Assembly (NCBI GenBank): GCA_040384325.1
Contig: JAZKJL010000004.1
Span: 1-64,000, forward strand
Length of the DNA: 64,000 nt
DNA from: JACMLX01 sp040384325
GTDB taxonomy: Bacteria; Gemmatimonadota; Gemmatimonadetes; Gemmatimonadales; Gemmatimonadaceae
Reading direction: 5' to 3'
Under the pieces are notes generated by a model, which was not told the DNA's origin, made no database searches, and saw nothing but the letters and a program-made list of their open reading frames with translations. Of the stretch, positions 46,158 to 54,845 are shown piece by piece (the first letter of the stretch is position 1; each line of letters starts with the position of its first letter). The position numbers were made by a program, and so were the translations under genes.

Positions 46158-46912
46158 TCCAACTCAAGTCGGCGCGCGAGATCGACACCATGGCGCGTGG
46201 CGGGCGGATCCTCGCCGCCACGCACGACGTGGTGCGGAACGCAATCCGGCCCGGCATCAGCACGCTGCAACTGGACACCATCGCCGAGGAGTTCATCCGC
46301 AGCCATGACGGTGCGGTGCCGGCGTTCAAGGGGCTGTACGGATTCTCCGGTGCGATCTGCCTCAGCATCAACGAGGAGATCGTGCACGGCATCCCGTCGC
46401 CGAAGCGCATCCTGAAGGAGGGAGACATCCTCTCGGTGGACATCGGCGTGAAGTACGACGGCATGTACACCGACGCGGCGCGTACCCATCCGGTGGGGGC
46501 GATCAGCGCCGAGCACCAGCGCCTGCTGGACGTGACCGAGGCGTCGCTGAAGGCGGCCATCGGGGCGGCGGTGCTGGGCAACCACATCGGTGACATCGGG
46601 CACGCCTGCCAGACGGTGGTGGAAGCGGCGGGATTCTCGGTGGTGCGCGAACTGGTGGGCCACGGCGTGGGTTTCGTGCTCCACGAGGAGATTCAGGTGC
46701 CGAACTATGGCAAGCCGAAGCGCGGCACGAAGTTGCTGGCCGGGATGACGCTGGCGATCGAGCCGATGGTCAACATCGGCACCTCGGCGATCCGCACGCT
46801 GAGCGACAAGTGGACGATCGTGTCGGCGGATGCGAAGTGGTCGGCGCACTTCGAGCACACGGTGGCGGTGACGGCCAACGGGCCGCGGATCCTGACCAAC
46901 CTGGATTCGTAG
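46154..46912 (+). CDS. map: Methionine aminopeptidase, type I
   Basis: Removes the initiator methionine from nascent proteins. It is 252 aa from the GTG at 46154, overlapping the adk stop by 4 nt. The dinuclear metal ligands appear in DIGVKYDGMYTDAART (two Asp), VGHGVGFVLHEEIQVPN (His), LAIEPMVNIG (Glu) and HFEHTVAVT (Glu). It ends the translation super-operon here. The usual next genes (infA, rpmJ, rpsM, rpsK, rpsD, rpoA, rplQ) are not in this window. Confidence 0.97.
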   Translation: MIQLKSAREIDTMARGGRILAATHDVVRNAIRPGISTLQLDTIAEEFIRSHDGAVPAFKGLYGFSGAICLSINEEIVHGIPSPKRILKEGDILSVDIGVKYDGMYTDAARTHPVGAISAEHQRLLDVTEASLKAAIGAAVLGNHIGDIGHACQTVVEAAGFSVVRELVGHGVGFVLHEEIQVPNYGKPKRGTKLLAGMTLAIEPMVNIGTSAIRTLSDKWTIVSADAKWSAHFEHTVAVTANGPRILTNLDS

Positions 46913-47008
46913 CGATCGGTGGAACTCCGGGGCGCTGCTCCGGGATAGAAGGGTTCCTCGCGTAGCAGGGCACGGCCGAACCGAGTGCACGGGTAACGGA
47001 GTGTGCGC

Positions 47009-47626
47009 ATGCCGATCCGCAGGGCCTGGCCACTGATTGCGATCGGCGCGGTCGCCGCGACGGGTTGCCTGCGCCAGTTCGTCTCGGCGCCGTTCGGCAC
47101 ACCGCTCGACGAGGCCTGCAGCAGCTTCAGCACGCTCGACGGCGCCCGCCTGGACACGTTCCGACTTGGCCCGGCCGAGTTCGCCGTGCCTAAGGGATGG
47201 TCGACGCGACGCAACTCCGCGCAGGAGCTGCAGTTGACGCGCATCGATGCCGAGTTGAATGTGTGGCTGGGTACGCGGTTCGTCTTCCCCATCGTGCCAG
47301 CGCGCACCTCGATCCGCTGCGTCGTGGCCCGCGGTGACACGACCATCTCCATCGAGGCGGTACGGTTGCCCGGCTTCACCTATCGGGTGGATGTCGAGTG
47401 GGACCCGCAGGTCGACGGCCGCTTCTTCTACATGCAATGGCAGACACGTTACGTGGAGCACCTGAAGCAGGTGCGCGCGATCGTGGAGCGGGTGCGATTT
47501 CCGGTGGACTCCAACCGCCGCGATCGCGGTGGCGACGAAGCCGGCGCGCCGGCAGCACGCGAACAAAGGGCTGGACGCGGCACGGCAGTCTCGCACGAAA
47601 CCAAACCATCCGCGGGGGCGACATGA
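47009..47626 (+). CDS. Lipoprotein of unknown function (paralog of the next gene)
   Basis: 205 aa from ATG 47009, which has GGAG 7 nt upstream; a GTG at 47003 is worse placed. The N-terminus MPIRRAWPLIAIGAVAATGC is a lipoprotein signal with Cys at the end. The mature part shares a pattern with the downstream gene: FxVPxxW, E-LQ-TR--, VxWDP/VTWSP followed by DGR/GQ and FYMQWQTR/LYMQLQTR, and a C-terminal Q(V/I)R-(I)VE. The C-terminus adds an Arg/Ala-rich tail. I do not recognise the family. It is coupled to the next gene by an ATGA overlap. Confidence 0.7.
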   Translation: MPIRRAWPLIAIGAVAATGCLRQFVSAPFGTPLDEACSSFSTLDGARLDTFRLGPAEFAVPKGWSTRRNSAQELQLTRIDAELNVWLGTRFVFPIVPARTSIRCVVARGDTTISIEAVRLPGFTYRVDVEWDPQVDGRFFYMQWQTRYVEHLKQVRAIVERVRFPVDSNRRDRGGDEAGAPAAREQRAGRGTAVSHETKPSAGAT

Positions 47627-48165
47627 CACACAGGACGACGATTCCGATCGCAGCAATGCTCCTCGTCATCGCGGCCTGCGCGCGGCCGATGATCGCACCT
47701 GCGACGACCAACGCCACCATTCAGGACATCAATGCGCCCTGCGATGCGGCCAACGGCGCGCTGCCGGCACCGGTGCGTGCGATCGAGTTCGAGCCGCTGG
47801 CGTTCAACGTCCCGTCGCGCTGGATTCCCGACTACGGTTCGATCAACAGTGTCGGGTTCAAGCTGCAGCGTACCGGCAGCGAGCTGCAGGTCTGGAAGGG
47901 CGGCGAATTCGTCTTCGCACCCGTGCTGCCGGCGAACACGGTGCAGTGCGAGATCGTCAAGGGTGACACGACGATCACCGTCCGCACCACGGCACTGGTG
48001 GTCGGCATCCGCAATTACCGTGTGGATGTGACCTGGTCGCCGCTGATCGACGGGCAGCATCTCTATATGCAGCTGCAGACTCGGTTTCCGGAACACCTGC
48101 GGCAGATTCGCGGCGTGATCGAGAGCGTACAGGCTGCCCCTGCTCGCGCGGCGACGCGGCGCTGA
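47623..48165 (+). CDS. Lipoprotein of unknown function (paralog of the previous gene)
   Basis: 180 aa from ATG 47623, overlapping the upstream stop by 4 nt. The signal is MTHRTTIPIAAMLLVIAAC (lipobox VIAAC). It shares with its neighbour the same order of short motifs (FNVPSRW, LQRTGSELQVWKGGEFVF, RVDVTWSPLIDGQHLYMQLQ, FPEHLRQIRGVIE). The pair looks like a tandem duplication of an envelope protein. No catalytic motif is seen. It converges with ftcD 44 nt away. Confidence 0.72.
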   Translation: MTHRTTIPIAAMLLVIAACARPMIAPATTNATIQDINAPCDAANGALPAPVRAIEFEPLAFNVPSRWIPDYGSINSVGFKLQRTGSELQVWKGGEFVFAPVLPANTVQCEIVKGDTTITVRTTALVVGIRNYRVDVTWSPLIDGQHLYMQLQTRFPEHLRQIRGVIESVQAAPARAATRR

Positions 48166-48187
48166 GCACCAGCAGCGGTCGCACCAC

Positions 48188-48218
48188 GGCCGGTTGACGT
48201 GAACAGCGTCAGCCGGCC
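48188..48218. terminator. Hairpin between convergent genes (possible bidirectional terminator)
   Basis: GGCCGGTTGACG (48188-48199) pairs with CGTCAGCCGGCC (48207-48218) over 12 bp with one G-U, around a 7-nt loop. It overlaps the last codons of ftcD. Neither side has a clear T-run, so intrinsic termination would be weak. Confidence 0.4.
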
Positions 48219-49714
48219 ACGTGTTTCACTGCCGTGCGCGCCTGCACCAGCAGCGCATCGGAGCGCACCACCAGCGAGTGCGCCTCGGCACGTGGTGCGG
48301 CGGCCAGCGTGCTGTCGGCGAGCATGGCGAGGTTACCGCGCATCAGGCCGAGTGCAGCGCTGACGGCCGCGTGCGCGATGGTGGCGCCGGCCCACGCATC
48401 GGGCGCGGTCACGTGATCGCCCGCCTCCGCGGCTTCCACCGCCAGTGCCAGCACGTCGGCCGCGAGACGCGCGATGCGCAGAGGCACGGCGCTGGCTCCC
48501 ATCAGCGCCGCGTCGATGGCGCGGAAGCGATCAGACAACGCCTCGGGTGACGATGTCGGCGTGCGCCGCGCCTGCACCACCGCATGCCAGGCTGCGGCAT
48601 CATCGCGCGCGGCGACGTGCAGGTGCTGCTCGATCAGCTGTGCCGATGCGACCACTCGGCGCATGGCTTCGGCGGTGGTGCTGACGGTGCGCACCACGTG
48701 CACGTTGGCCGCGAGGCGCACGGTGGACGAGGCGAGGATCGCGGTCAGCGCCGCCGCGGTGCCACTCGCCTGCGGCAACTCGAGCGACGCGATGGCGTGC
48801 GCGGTGCGCGTGAGGTCGTCGCTCGGGAGCGTGGCCGCGATGCGCTGCTCCAGCGACACGGTGTCCCGCGCATCGCGCAGCCGGATGCGATCGGCGAACG
48901 CCTGCTCGATGGTGGCCTGCGGTACGAGCCCGATGATCTCGCTGTGCGTGACATCGATACCGTGTCGTGCGGCGGCGGCGGCCACCGCATCGAAGGCCTG
49001 GTGCAGGCTCACCGCGCCGAGGTCGGTGACGTTCATCGAGACCTGCGCCTGTCCGTTCACGACCAGTCCGAGTGCCTTCAGGCCCGGTAGCCCGCCGCCA
49101 GCGGCGCGGATCTCTCGCGCGATCGCCTTCGCCTGCGGCAGGTGGGCGGCGTGGCCGATGAACACGTTGAATGCGCCGAGGAACTGGCGCGCACCGATCG
49201 CCACCGCACCGGCGGTGGGATGCAGCGTCGCCGGTCCGGCATCGGGTGGGCGGGTGCCGCCGATCTCGCGTTGCAACGCCGCGGTTCCGCCATGGCGCAC
49301 ATCGGCCAGGTTGCGATACGCGTCGCGCTGCGCCGCACGGTCGTAGAGGTAGACCGGAATCTCGAGGTGCGTCCCGACGCGGTCCGCCAGCTCGCGCGCC
49401 GCCTGCACGCACTGGTCCATGGTGGCACCGTCGAGCGGGATGAACGGCACCACGTCGGCCGCGCCGATGCGCGGATGCACCCCGGTGTGCGTGCGCAGGT
49501 CGATGCGATCGCGCGCCGTGCGGATGGCGGCGAAGGCGGCATTTACGATGTCGTGCGGTTCAGCGACGAAGGTGATCACCGCCCGGTGATGCCAGGCATC
49601 GAGCGACCAGTCGAGCACGCGGCCGTTGGCGGCGGTGATGGCCGCCGCGATGGCCTCGATCACGGCCGGGTCGCGCCCCTCGGAGAAGTTGGGGACACAC
49701 TCGATCAGCGGCAT
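48209..49714 (-). CDS. ftcD: Glutamate formimidoyltransferase fused to a degenerate cyclodeaminase-like domain
   Basis: Histidine-degradation/one-carbon enzyme, 501 aa from ATG 49714. The first ~300 residues are formiminotransferase: MPLIECVPNFSEGRDPAVIEAI, HHRAVITFVAEP, HTGVHPRIGAADVVPFIPL. The C-terminal ~200 residues match formimidoyltetrahydrofolate cyclodeaminase in layout. However, the usual PGGGS nucleotide-like loop is replaced by LPQASGTAAALTA, so cyclodeaminase activity is doubtful. An open frame to 49858 overlaps the upstream gene and is rejected. It lies 22 nt downstream of the IMPase-family gene in a two-gene unit. Confidence 0.88.
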   Translation of the reverse strand: MPLIECVPNFSEGRDPAVIEAIAAAITAANGRVLDWSLDAWHHRAVITFVAEPHDIVNAAFAAIRTARDRIDLRTHTGVHPRIGAADVVPFIPLDGATMDQCVQAARELADRVGTHLEIPVYLYDRAAQRDAYRNLADVRHGGTAALQREIGGTRPPDAGPATLHPTAGAVAIGARQFLGAFNVFIGHAAHLPQAKAIAREIRAAGGGLPGLKALGLVVNGQAQVSMNVTDLGAVSLHQAFDAVAAAAARHGIDVTHSEIIGLVPQATIEQAFADRIRLRDARDTVSLEQRIAATLPSDDLTRTAHAIASLELPQASGTAAALTAILASSTVRLAANVHVVRTVSTTAEAMRRVVASAQLIEQHLHVAARDDAAAWHAVVQARRTPTSSPEALSDRFRAIDAALMGASAVPLRIARLAADVLALAVEAAEAGDHVTAPDAWAGATIAHAAVSAALGLMRGNLAMLADSTLAAAPRAEAHSLVVRSDALLVQARTAVKHVAG

Positions 49715-49736
49715 GTGACGCGTGTCGCGAGTGGCA

Positions 49737-50561
49737 TCAGGCGACCGTGGCGAGCAGCCAGGCGTGCATGGTGGGATTGCCGGCCACGAATCCGGCGTAG
49801 GCGGGCGACGACGGCGTGCCATCGAAATCGGTGACCAGGCCACCGGCCTCGCGCACAAGCAGGATGCCGGCGGCCACGTCCCACGGTGCGAGACGCAGTT
49901 CCCAGAAGGCGTCCACGCGACCGCAGGCCACGTGGGCGAGGTCGATCGCGGCCGAACCAGCGCGCCGGATGCCGCTGGTGGTCGCGAGCACCTTCGGCAG
50001 CTGGTCGAGGTAACGCGCGATCTGCTCCGGCTTGCGGAACGGGACGCCGGTGGCGATCAGCGACAGGGCGGGATCGGTGATGCCGCTGACGTGGATTTGC
50101 ATCCCGTTGCGGAACGCACCGCCGTGGCGCATGGCGGTGTAGCACTCGTCGCGCGGGATGTCGATCACGACGGCCGCCGCCAGCACGCCATCCACCAGCG
50201 CGCCGATGGAGACGGCGTAGGCGGGAAAGCCGTGGAGGTAGTTGGTGGTGCCGTCGAGCGGATCGACGATGAACGTGACGCCGGCGCCGATCGGCGTGTC
50301 GGGAGCGCTCTCCTCGCCGATGAACGTGACCGGGCGCCCCGCGGGGGCGAGCGCGGCGCGGATCAGCGACTCGGCACCACGATCGATGATGCTGACGAAG
50401 TCACTCTCACCCTTGATGTCCCACGTCAGGCCGGCGCGCTGGGCGTCGTGGCTGCGGATGAAGGCGGCAGCGGCGCGGGCGGCAGTCTCGATCTCGTGGA
50501 GCAGCGCCACGTCGGCCGGTGCGGGCGTGAGCGGGGTGTGCGTGGAGGCGGCAGTCGTCAT
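49737..50561 (-). CDS. Inositol monophosphatase family protein
   Basis: 274 aa. The Li+-sensitive Mg2+ phosphatase motifs are complete: GEES, DPLDGTTNYLHGFP (motif A) and WELRLAPWDVAAGILLVREAGG (motif B). It dephosphorylates inositol phosphate or a similar sugar phosphate; SuhB, HisN-type histidinol-phosphatase or a related role are alternatives. Its pairing with a histidine-pathway enzyme (ftcD) makes a HisN-type function worth considering, but the sequence alone does not decide. It is divergent from trpS. Confidence 0.88.
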   Translation of the reverse strand: MTTAASTHTPLTPAPADVALLHEIETAARAAAAFIRSHDAQRAGLTWDIKGESDFVSIIDRGAESLIRAALAPAGRPVTFIGEESAPDTPIGAGVTFIVDPLDGTTNYLHGFPAYAVSIGALVDGVLAAAVVIDIPRDECYTAMRHGGAFRNGMQIHVSGITDPALSLIATGVPFRKPEQIARYLDQLPKVLATTSGIRRAGSAAIDLAHVACGRVDAFWELRLAPWDVAAGILLVREAGGLVTDFDGTPSSPAYAGFVAGNPTMHAWLLATVA

Positions 50562-50634
50562 GCGAGAACTGTAACCAGCGGCGGCAGGGCGCTGGATCGG
50601 GGCAGGTGGGCACGGTTGCCGTGGCGCTGCCGCA

Positions 50635-50662
50635 TCGACATCGGGGCACGCCCGACTAGCTT
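50635..50662 (+). promoter_or_regulatory. Probable promoter of trpS (leaderless transcript likely)
   Basis: TCGACA (50635-50640) and TAGCTT (50657-50662) with a 16-nt spacer. Only 6 nt separate the -10 from the trpS ATG, so transcription would start at or next to the A of the start codon. Confidence 0.5.
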
Positions 50663-50668
50663 GGCCGC

Positions 50669-51655
50669 ATGTCTCGCATCTTCAGTGGCATCCAGCCGTC
50701 GGGCGAACTGCACATCGGCAACTACCTCGGTGCCATCCAGAACTGGGTGCGCCTGCAGGAAGGACGCGACGCAACCTTCTTCTGCGTGGTGGACCTGCAT
50801 GCGCTGACGGGCAACTACGAGCCGGCCGACCTGCGTCGCCGCCGGCACGAGATGGCCGTGTCGCTGCTGGCGGCCGGGCTGGATCCGGAGCGCTGCACGC
50901 TGTTCTTCCAGAGTGCGGTGCCGCAGCATGCGGAGCTGGCCTGGATCTTCAACACCGTGACTCCGCTGGGTGAGCTGGAGCGGCAGACGCAGTACAAGGA
51001 CAAGAGCGCGCGGCAGGAGAGCGTGCTCACCGGCGTGCTGACGTATCCCGTGCTGCAGGCGGCCGACATCCTGCTCTATCACGCCACGCGGGTGCCGGTG
51101 GGTGAGGATCAGGTGCAGCACCTGGAACTGAGTCGCGAGATCGCGCGCCGCTGGAATGCGCGATTCGCCGCCGAGGAGGCGTACTTTCCGGAGCCGCAAC
51201 CGTTGCTCACGCCGGTGCGCCGCCTGATGGGGCTCGATGGGCAGGCGAAGATGTCGAAGTCGCTCGGCAACACGATCGGGCTGCTCGAGACGCGCGAGCA
51301 GATCTGGGCCAAGCTGCGCCCGGCGATGACCGACCCGGCACGCCAGCGGAAGACGGACCCGGGAAATCCCGACGTCTGCAACATCTACTCGATGCACAAG
51401 GCGTTCAGCGATGCCGGCACGCAGGCCACGGTGGCGGACAATTGCCGTGGCGCGAAGTGGGGCTGCATCGAATGCAAGCAGGTGCTGGCGGAGAACATGG
51501 AAGCAGTGCTGGTGCCCATCCGTCGCCGCGCAGCGGAAATCGGGTCCCAGCCGTCGTATGTGACCGACGTGCTCGAGGATGGCGCAAAGCGCGCCCGAAC
51601 AACGGCACAGGAAACGATGCGCCAGGTGTACGAGCGCATGGGGCTGACTGACTGA
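50669..51655 (+). CDS. trpS: Tryptophanyl-tRNA synthetase
   Basis: Class I synthetase, 328 aa, normal length. It shows FSGIQPSGELHIGNYLGAIQNW (the HIGH-type signature as HIGN), the tryptophan-pocket region QAADILLYHATRVPVGEDQ, and the KMSKS loop as KMSKSLGNTI. The start at 50669 lies 6 nt after a TAGCTT -10-like box and has no Shine-Dalgarno. Its stop overlaps the dapA-like gene by 1 nt. Confidence 0.97.
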   Translation: MSRIFSGIQPSGELHIGNYLGAIQNWVRLQEGRDATFFCVVDLHALTGNYEPADLRRRRHEMAVSLLAAGLDPERCTLFFQSAVPQHAELAWIFNTVTPLGELERQTQYKDKSARQESVLTGVLTYPVLQAADILLYHATRVPVGEDQVQHLELSREIARRWNARFAAEEAYFPEPQPLLTPVRRLMGLDGQAKMSKSLGNTIGLLETREQIWAKLRPAMTDPARQRKTDPGNPDVCNIYSMHKAFSDAGTQATVADNCRGAKWGCIECKQVLAENMEAVLVPIRRRAAEIGSQPSYVTDVLEDGAKRARTTAQETMRQVYERMGLTD

Positions 51656-52551
51656 TGGCACAGACTCGCGCAGTGCTTGGCGGAGTGTTCGCGGCGACGG
51701 TGACCCCGTTCGACCTCAATGGCACGCTGGATCGTGATGCGGCGCGTCGCAACGTGCGTGCGCTGCTCGACGCCGGCCTGCATGGCGTGCTGCTGGCCGG
51801 TTCCACCGGTGAGGCGGCGCTGCTGGACCAGACCGAGCGCGATGGCCTGCTGCAGGCGGTGCGCGACGAGATCCCGGCCTCGCGTTTCCTGCTGATGGGC
51901 GTGGGCACGGAGAGCACGCGCCACACCATCGCACGCGCCAAGCACGCCGCCACCCTGGGCGCCGATGCGGTGCTGGTGGTGGGGCCACACTACTTCACCG
52001 CGCTGATGACTCCCGCGGCGCAGAAGGCGCACTACCTGGCGGTGGCCGACGCGTCGCCGGCGCCGGTGGTGCTGTACTCGGTGCCGGCGTTCATGCACTA
52101 CCATCTCGACGCCGACGTGGTGTGTGAACTCGCGGCGCACGAGAACATCATCGGCATCAAGGATTCGAGCGGGAACGCGGAGTGGCGCAACGGCTACCTG
52201 CGGGCGCGCGGACCGAAGTTCGCGGTGATGACCGGTCATGCACCGTCAATGACGCAGGCGCTGGGTGACGGCTGCGCGGGCGCGGTGCTGGCCGCGGCGT
52301 GCCTCGCGCCCACGCTGGCCGTGCGGGTGGCGCAGGCGGTGGCGTCGGGGCATCCGGAGGACGGAGCGGATGCGCAGGACGGACTGCGGCGCATCGCGAT
52401 GGAGATCGCGGCCGTGCATGGCGTGCCGGGCTTGAAGGCCGGTGTGGACGCCGCCGGGATGTACGGTGGTCCGCCGCGCCCGCCGCTGCTGCCGGTATCC
52501 GACGAGGCACGCGCCAGCGTCGCGGCGATCGTCGCTGCCGTCCTGCACTGA
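51655..52551 (+). CDS. Dihydrodipicolinate synthase / N-acetylneuraminate lyase family aldolase
   Basis: 298-aa TIM-barrel aldolase. The family signature GSTGEAALLDQTER (GTTGE variant), the proton-relay tyrosine in VLYSVPAF and the Schiff-base lysine in IGIKDSSGN are all present. The pyruvate-binding fold is clear, but specificity is not. DapA, KDG aldolase, hydroxyproline-pathway or NAL-type activities are possible; the divergent GST in place of GTT slightly disfavours plain DapA. It starts at the last base of the trpS stop. Confidence 0.85.
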   Translation: MAQTRAVLGGVFAATVTPFDLNGTLDRDAARRNVRALLDAGLHGVLLAGSTGEAALLDQTERDGLLQAVRDEIPASRFLLMGVGTESTRHTIARAKHAATLGADAVLVVGPHYFTALMTPAAQKAHYLAVADASPAPVVLYSVPAFMHYHLDADVVCELAAHENIIGIKDSSGNAEWRNGYLRARGPKFAVMTGHAPSMTQALGDGCAGAVLAAACLAPTLAVRVAQAVASGHPEDGADAQDGLRRIAMEIAAVHGVPGLKAGVDAAGMYGGPPRPPLLPVSDEARASVAAIVAAVLH

Positions 52552-52602
52552 CGGCCCACCCCGCCGCGGAAACCGGGCGCGTCGGCGGCCGTAGGTCGTG
52601 AC

Positions 52603-53100
52603 ATGACCATCGACCTCGTCCTGCTCCTCGCCGCCGTGCTCGGCGGCCTGGTGATGATTCCGCTCGGCCTGCCCGGGATCTGGCTCATGCTGGTGGCGGG
52701 TGTGGCGCATCGGCTGCTGGTGGTGCCGGCCACGATCTCCTGGCTCACGCTGGCCGTGCTGTTCGTCATCGGGGCCGTGGCGGAGTGGCTGGAGTTCACC
52801 GTCTCGGGCCGGTACACGACGAAATACGGCGGCTCGAAGCGGGCGGCCTGGGGCGCGATCCTGGGCGGGCTGGCGGGCGCCTTCGTCGGCATCCCGATCC
52901 CCGTGATCGGCTCGGTGATCGGCGCCTTCGCCGGCGCCTTCGTCGGTGCGCTGGTGGGGGAGTATTCGGTGGAGAAGAACCACCGGACCGCGACACGGGC
53001 AGCCACCGGCGCGCTGATCGGCCGCGCGGTGGCGACGGCGCTGAAGAGCCTGGCCGGGTGCCTGATCGGTGGCTGGCTGCTGGCGGCCGCCTGGCGCTGA
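52603..53100 (+). CDS. DUF456 family membrane protein
   Basis: 165 aa. Hydrophobic segments (LVLLLAAVLGGLVMIPLGLPG, LMLVAGVAHRLLVV, WLTLAVLFVIGAVAEWLEF) are followed by long Gly-zipper-like repeats (GAILGGLAGAFVGIPIPVIG, GAFAGAFVGALVGEYS), characteristic of the DUF456 family. Function is unknown; it is an integral inner-membrane protein. A TAGGTC box ends 5 nt before the ATG. Confidence 0.85.
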   Translation: MTIDLVLLLAAVLGGLVMIPLGLPGIWLMLVAGVAHRLLVVPATISWLTLAVLFVIGAVAEWLEFTVSGRYTTKYGGSKRAAWGAILGGLAGAFVGIPIPVIGSVIGAFAGAFVGALVGEYSVEKNHRTATRAATGALIGRAVATALKSLAGCLIGGWLLAAAWR

Positions 53101-53144
53101 TCCCGGCACCCGCGTGGGCCCTCGGGAACGGCGCGAGATGCGAT

Positions 53145-53150
53145 TAGCTT
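53145..53150 (+). promoter_or_regulatory. Candidate -10 box before the small membrane protein
   Basis: TAGCTT at 53145-53150 in the gap between the DUF456 gene and the 53-residue ORF; no clear -35. It is listed because the same hexamer recurs upstream of trpS and glyS. Confidence 0.35.
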
Positions 53151-53209
53151 GACCGCCGAGGGCGACAGGACACGCCCGCACCCGCCGCCCCTGAACCCTG
53201 GAGCCCGTG

Positions 53210-53371
53210 ATGGACGCCGGCCTGCTCGCCTTCGTGAAGTTCTACCTGATGATCCCGTCGCTGCTGATGGACGCCGTCTACGCGCTGGGCCCGATCGTGG
53301 CGCCGGTGCTCGGCATGGCGCTCTGCTGCGCGTTCCCTTTCATCGCGCTGCGGGACAAGCCGGACGCCTGA
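53210..53371 (+). CDS. Small hydrophobic membrane protein (53 aa)
   Basis: A short ORF supported by GGAG 6 nt before the ATG, a -10-like box upstream and an intrinsic terminator 46 nt downstream. The sequence begins MDAGLLAFVKFYLMIPSLLM and has a second hydrophobic stretch (ALGPIVAPVLGMALCCAFPF) ending in a short charged tail. It probably spans the membrane once or twice. There is no recognised family. Codon third positions are G/C-rich like the neighbouring genes, which supports real coding. Confidence 0.6.
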   Translation: MDAGLLAFVKFYLMIPSLLMDAVYALGPIVAPVLGMALCCAFPFIALRDKPDA

Positions 53372-53417
53372 TTCGTCGCAGGGGTAGCCTCACCCCGCCG
53401 GGACGGTAGTTTTCGCC

Positions 53418-53450
53418 AACGCCACGCGCGACTTTCGCGCGTGGCGTTTT
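53418..53450 (+). terminator. Intrinsic terminator before purA
   Basis: A 14-bp perfect stem (53418-53431 with 53435-53448), 3-nt loop and TTTT (53447-53450). It ends the DUF456/small-ORF region and leaves a 99-nt leader before purA. Confidence 0.9.
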
Positions 53451-53549
53451 GCGTCGCGACAGGGGCGTGCCCGCCGCCGCCCCGCCGACGCCTGAGCCAT
53501 CGAGACTGATGCGCGCCCCTCGTGCGGCGCGCCAAGGAAGAGATATCCG

Positions 53550-54845
53550 ATGTTCGACGCGTCGCGACGCACGCTGGTGGTGGTCGGCGCCCAATGGGGC
53601 GACGAGGGCAAGGGCAAGCTGGTGGATGTGCTCGCCGAGCGAGCCGATTGGGTGGTGCGGTATCAGGGCGGGGCGAACGCCGGCCACACCGTCCACATCG
53701 GCGACAAGAAGGTGGTGCTGCACCAGATCCCGAGCGGGATCATGCATCCCGGCGTGCGCTGCGCGATCGGCAACGGCGTGGTGCTGGACCCGGAGAAACT
53801 GTTCGGCGAGATCGACGGCCTGGTCGCCGACGGTGTGGACGTGACGGGGCGGCTCTACGTCAGCGAGCGCGCACACCTCGTGATGCCGTACCACAAGCTG
53901 ATGGACGGTGCCAGCACCGCCAGCAAGGCGATCGGCACCACCGGTCGCGGCATCGGCCCGACCTACGAAGACAAGGTGGCGCGGCGCGGCGTCCGTGTGC
54001 TCGACCTGCGCAACCCGGCGCGCCTGCGCACGCTGGTGGAAGCCGGTGTGGCAAATGCGAACGGCCGCCTGGCGATGATGCAGTGCGAGACCCGCGCCGA
54101 CGTCGACGAGACACTGGCAGCGCTGCAGCAGATCGCACCGCGCCTGCTGGCACTGGCGGATGACGTCGGCCTGCAGATCCACCGTGCGCTCAAGACCGGC
54201 GCTGCGGTGCTGCTGGAAGGGGCGCAGGGCTCGATGCTCGACATCGATCACGGCACCTACCCGTACGTGACGAGCAGCAACACCACCAGCGGTGGTGCGG
54301 CGATCGGCGCCGGCATGGCCCCCACCTCGCTGCACGCGATCCTCGGTGTGGTGAAGGCGTACACCACACGCGTCGGCGCCGGCCCGCTCCCGACCGAGTT
54401 CGGCGAGCCGATGCAGACCCAGATGCGCACGCTCGGCAACGAGTTCGGTGCCACCACCGGTCGTCCGCGTCGCTGCGGCTGGTTCGACGCCGTGGTGGTG
54501 CGCTTCGCCGCACGCGTGAACGGACTGACCGACCTCGCGGTGACGAAGCTCGACGTGCTCGACACGCTGGAGCAGGTGGCGATCTGCACCGGTTACCGCA
54601 TCGATGGCGAGGTGCACACCGAGTTCCCGGCCGACCTCGCGCTGCTGGAGAATGCGGAACCGGTGTACGAGTGGTTCGCGGGGTGGATGCAGTCCACAGC
54701 CGATTGCCGCTCGCTGGACGCGCTGCCGCGCAACGCCCGGCTCTACCTGGACCGGATCGAGGAACTCTGCGAGACCCGTATCACGTATGTCAGCGTGGGC
54801 ACGCGTCGTGACCAGATGATCGGGATGGAAGCGGGGGTGGCGTGA
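53550..54845 (+). CDS. purA: Adenylosuccinate synthetase
   Basis: GTP-dependent first step from IMP to AMP, 431 aa. Signatures: VVVGAQWGDEGKGKLVDVL (P-loop), YQGGANAGHTV, TTGRGIGPTYEDKVARRGVR in pieces, and GAQGSMLDIDHGTYPYVTSSN. The length is normal. The start at 53550 follows AGGAAGAGAT. Its stop overlaps the ypdA-like gene by 1 nt, so the two are translationally coupled. Confidence 0.98.
   Translation: MFDASRRTLVVVGAQWGDEGKGKLVDVLAERADWVVRYQGGANAGHTVHIGDKKVVLHQIPSGIMHPGVRCAIGNGVVLDPEKLFGEIDGLVADGVDVTGRLYVSERAHLVMPYHKLMDGASTASKAIGTTGRGIGPTYEDKVARRGVRVLDLRNPARLRTLVEAGVANANGRLAMMQCETRADVDETLAALQQIAPRLLALADDVGLQIHRALKTGAAVLLEGAQGSMLDIDHGTYPYVTSSNTTSGGAAIGAGMAPTSLHAILGVVKAYTTRVGAGPLPTEFGEPMQTQMRTLGNEFGATTGRPRRCGWFDAVVVRFAARVNGLTDLAVTKLDVLDTLEQVAICTGYRIDGEVHTEFPADLALLENAEPVYEWFAGWMQSTADCRSLDALPRNARLYLDRIEELCETRITYVSVGTRRDQMIGMEAGVA

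Noticed and set aside
46922..46960. GC hairpin after map as a terminator
   Set aside because: The stem is short with a G-U pair and no T-run follows, so it was not called.
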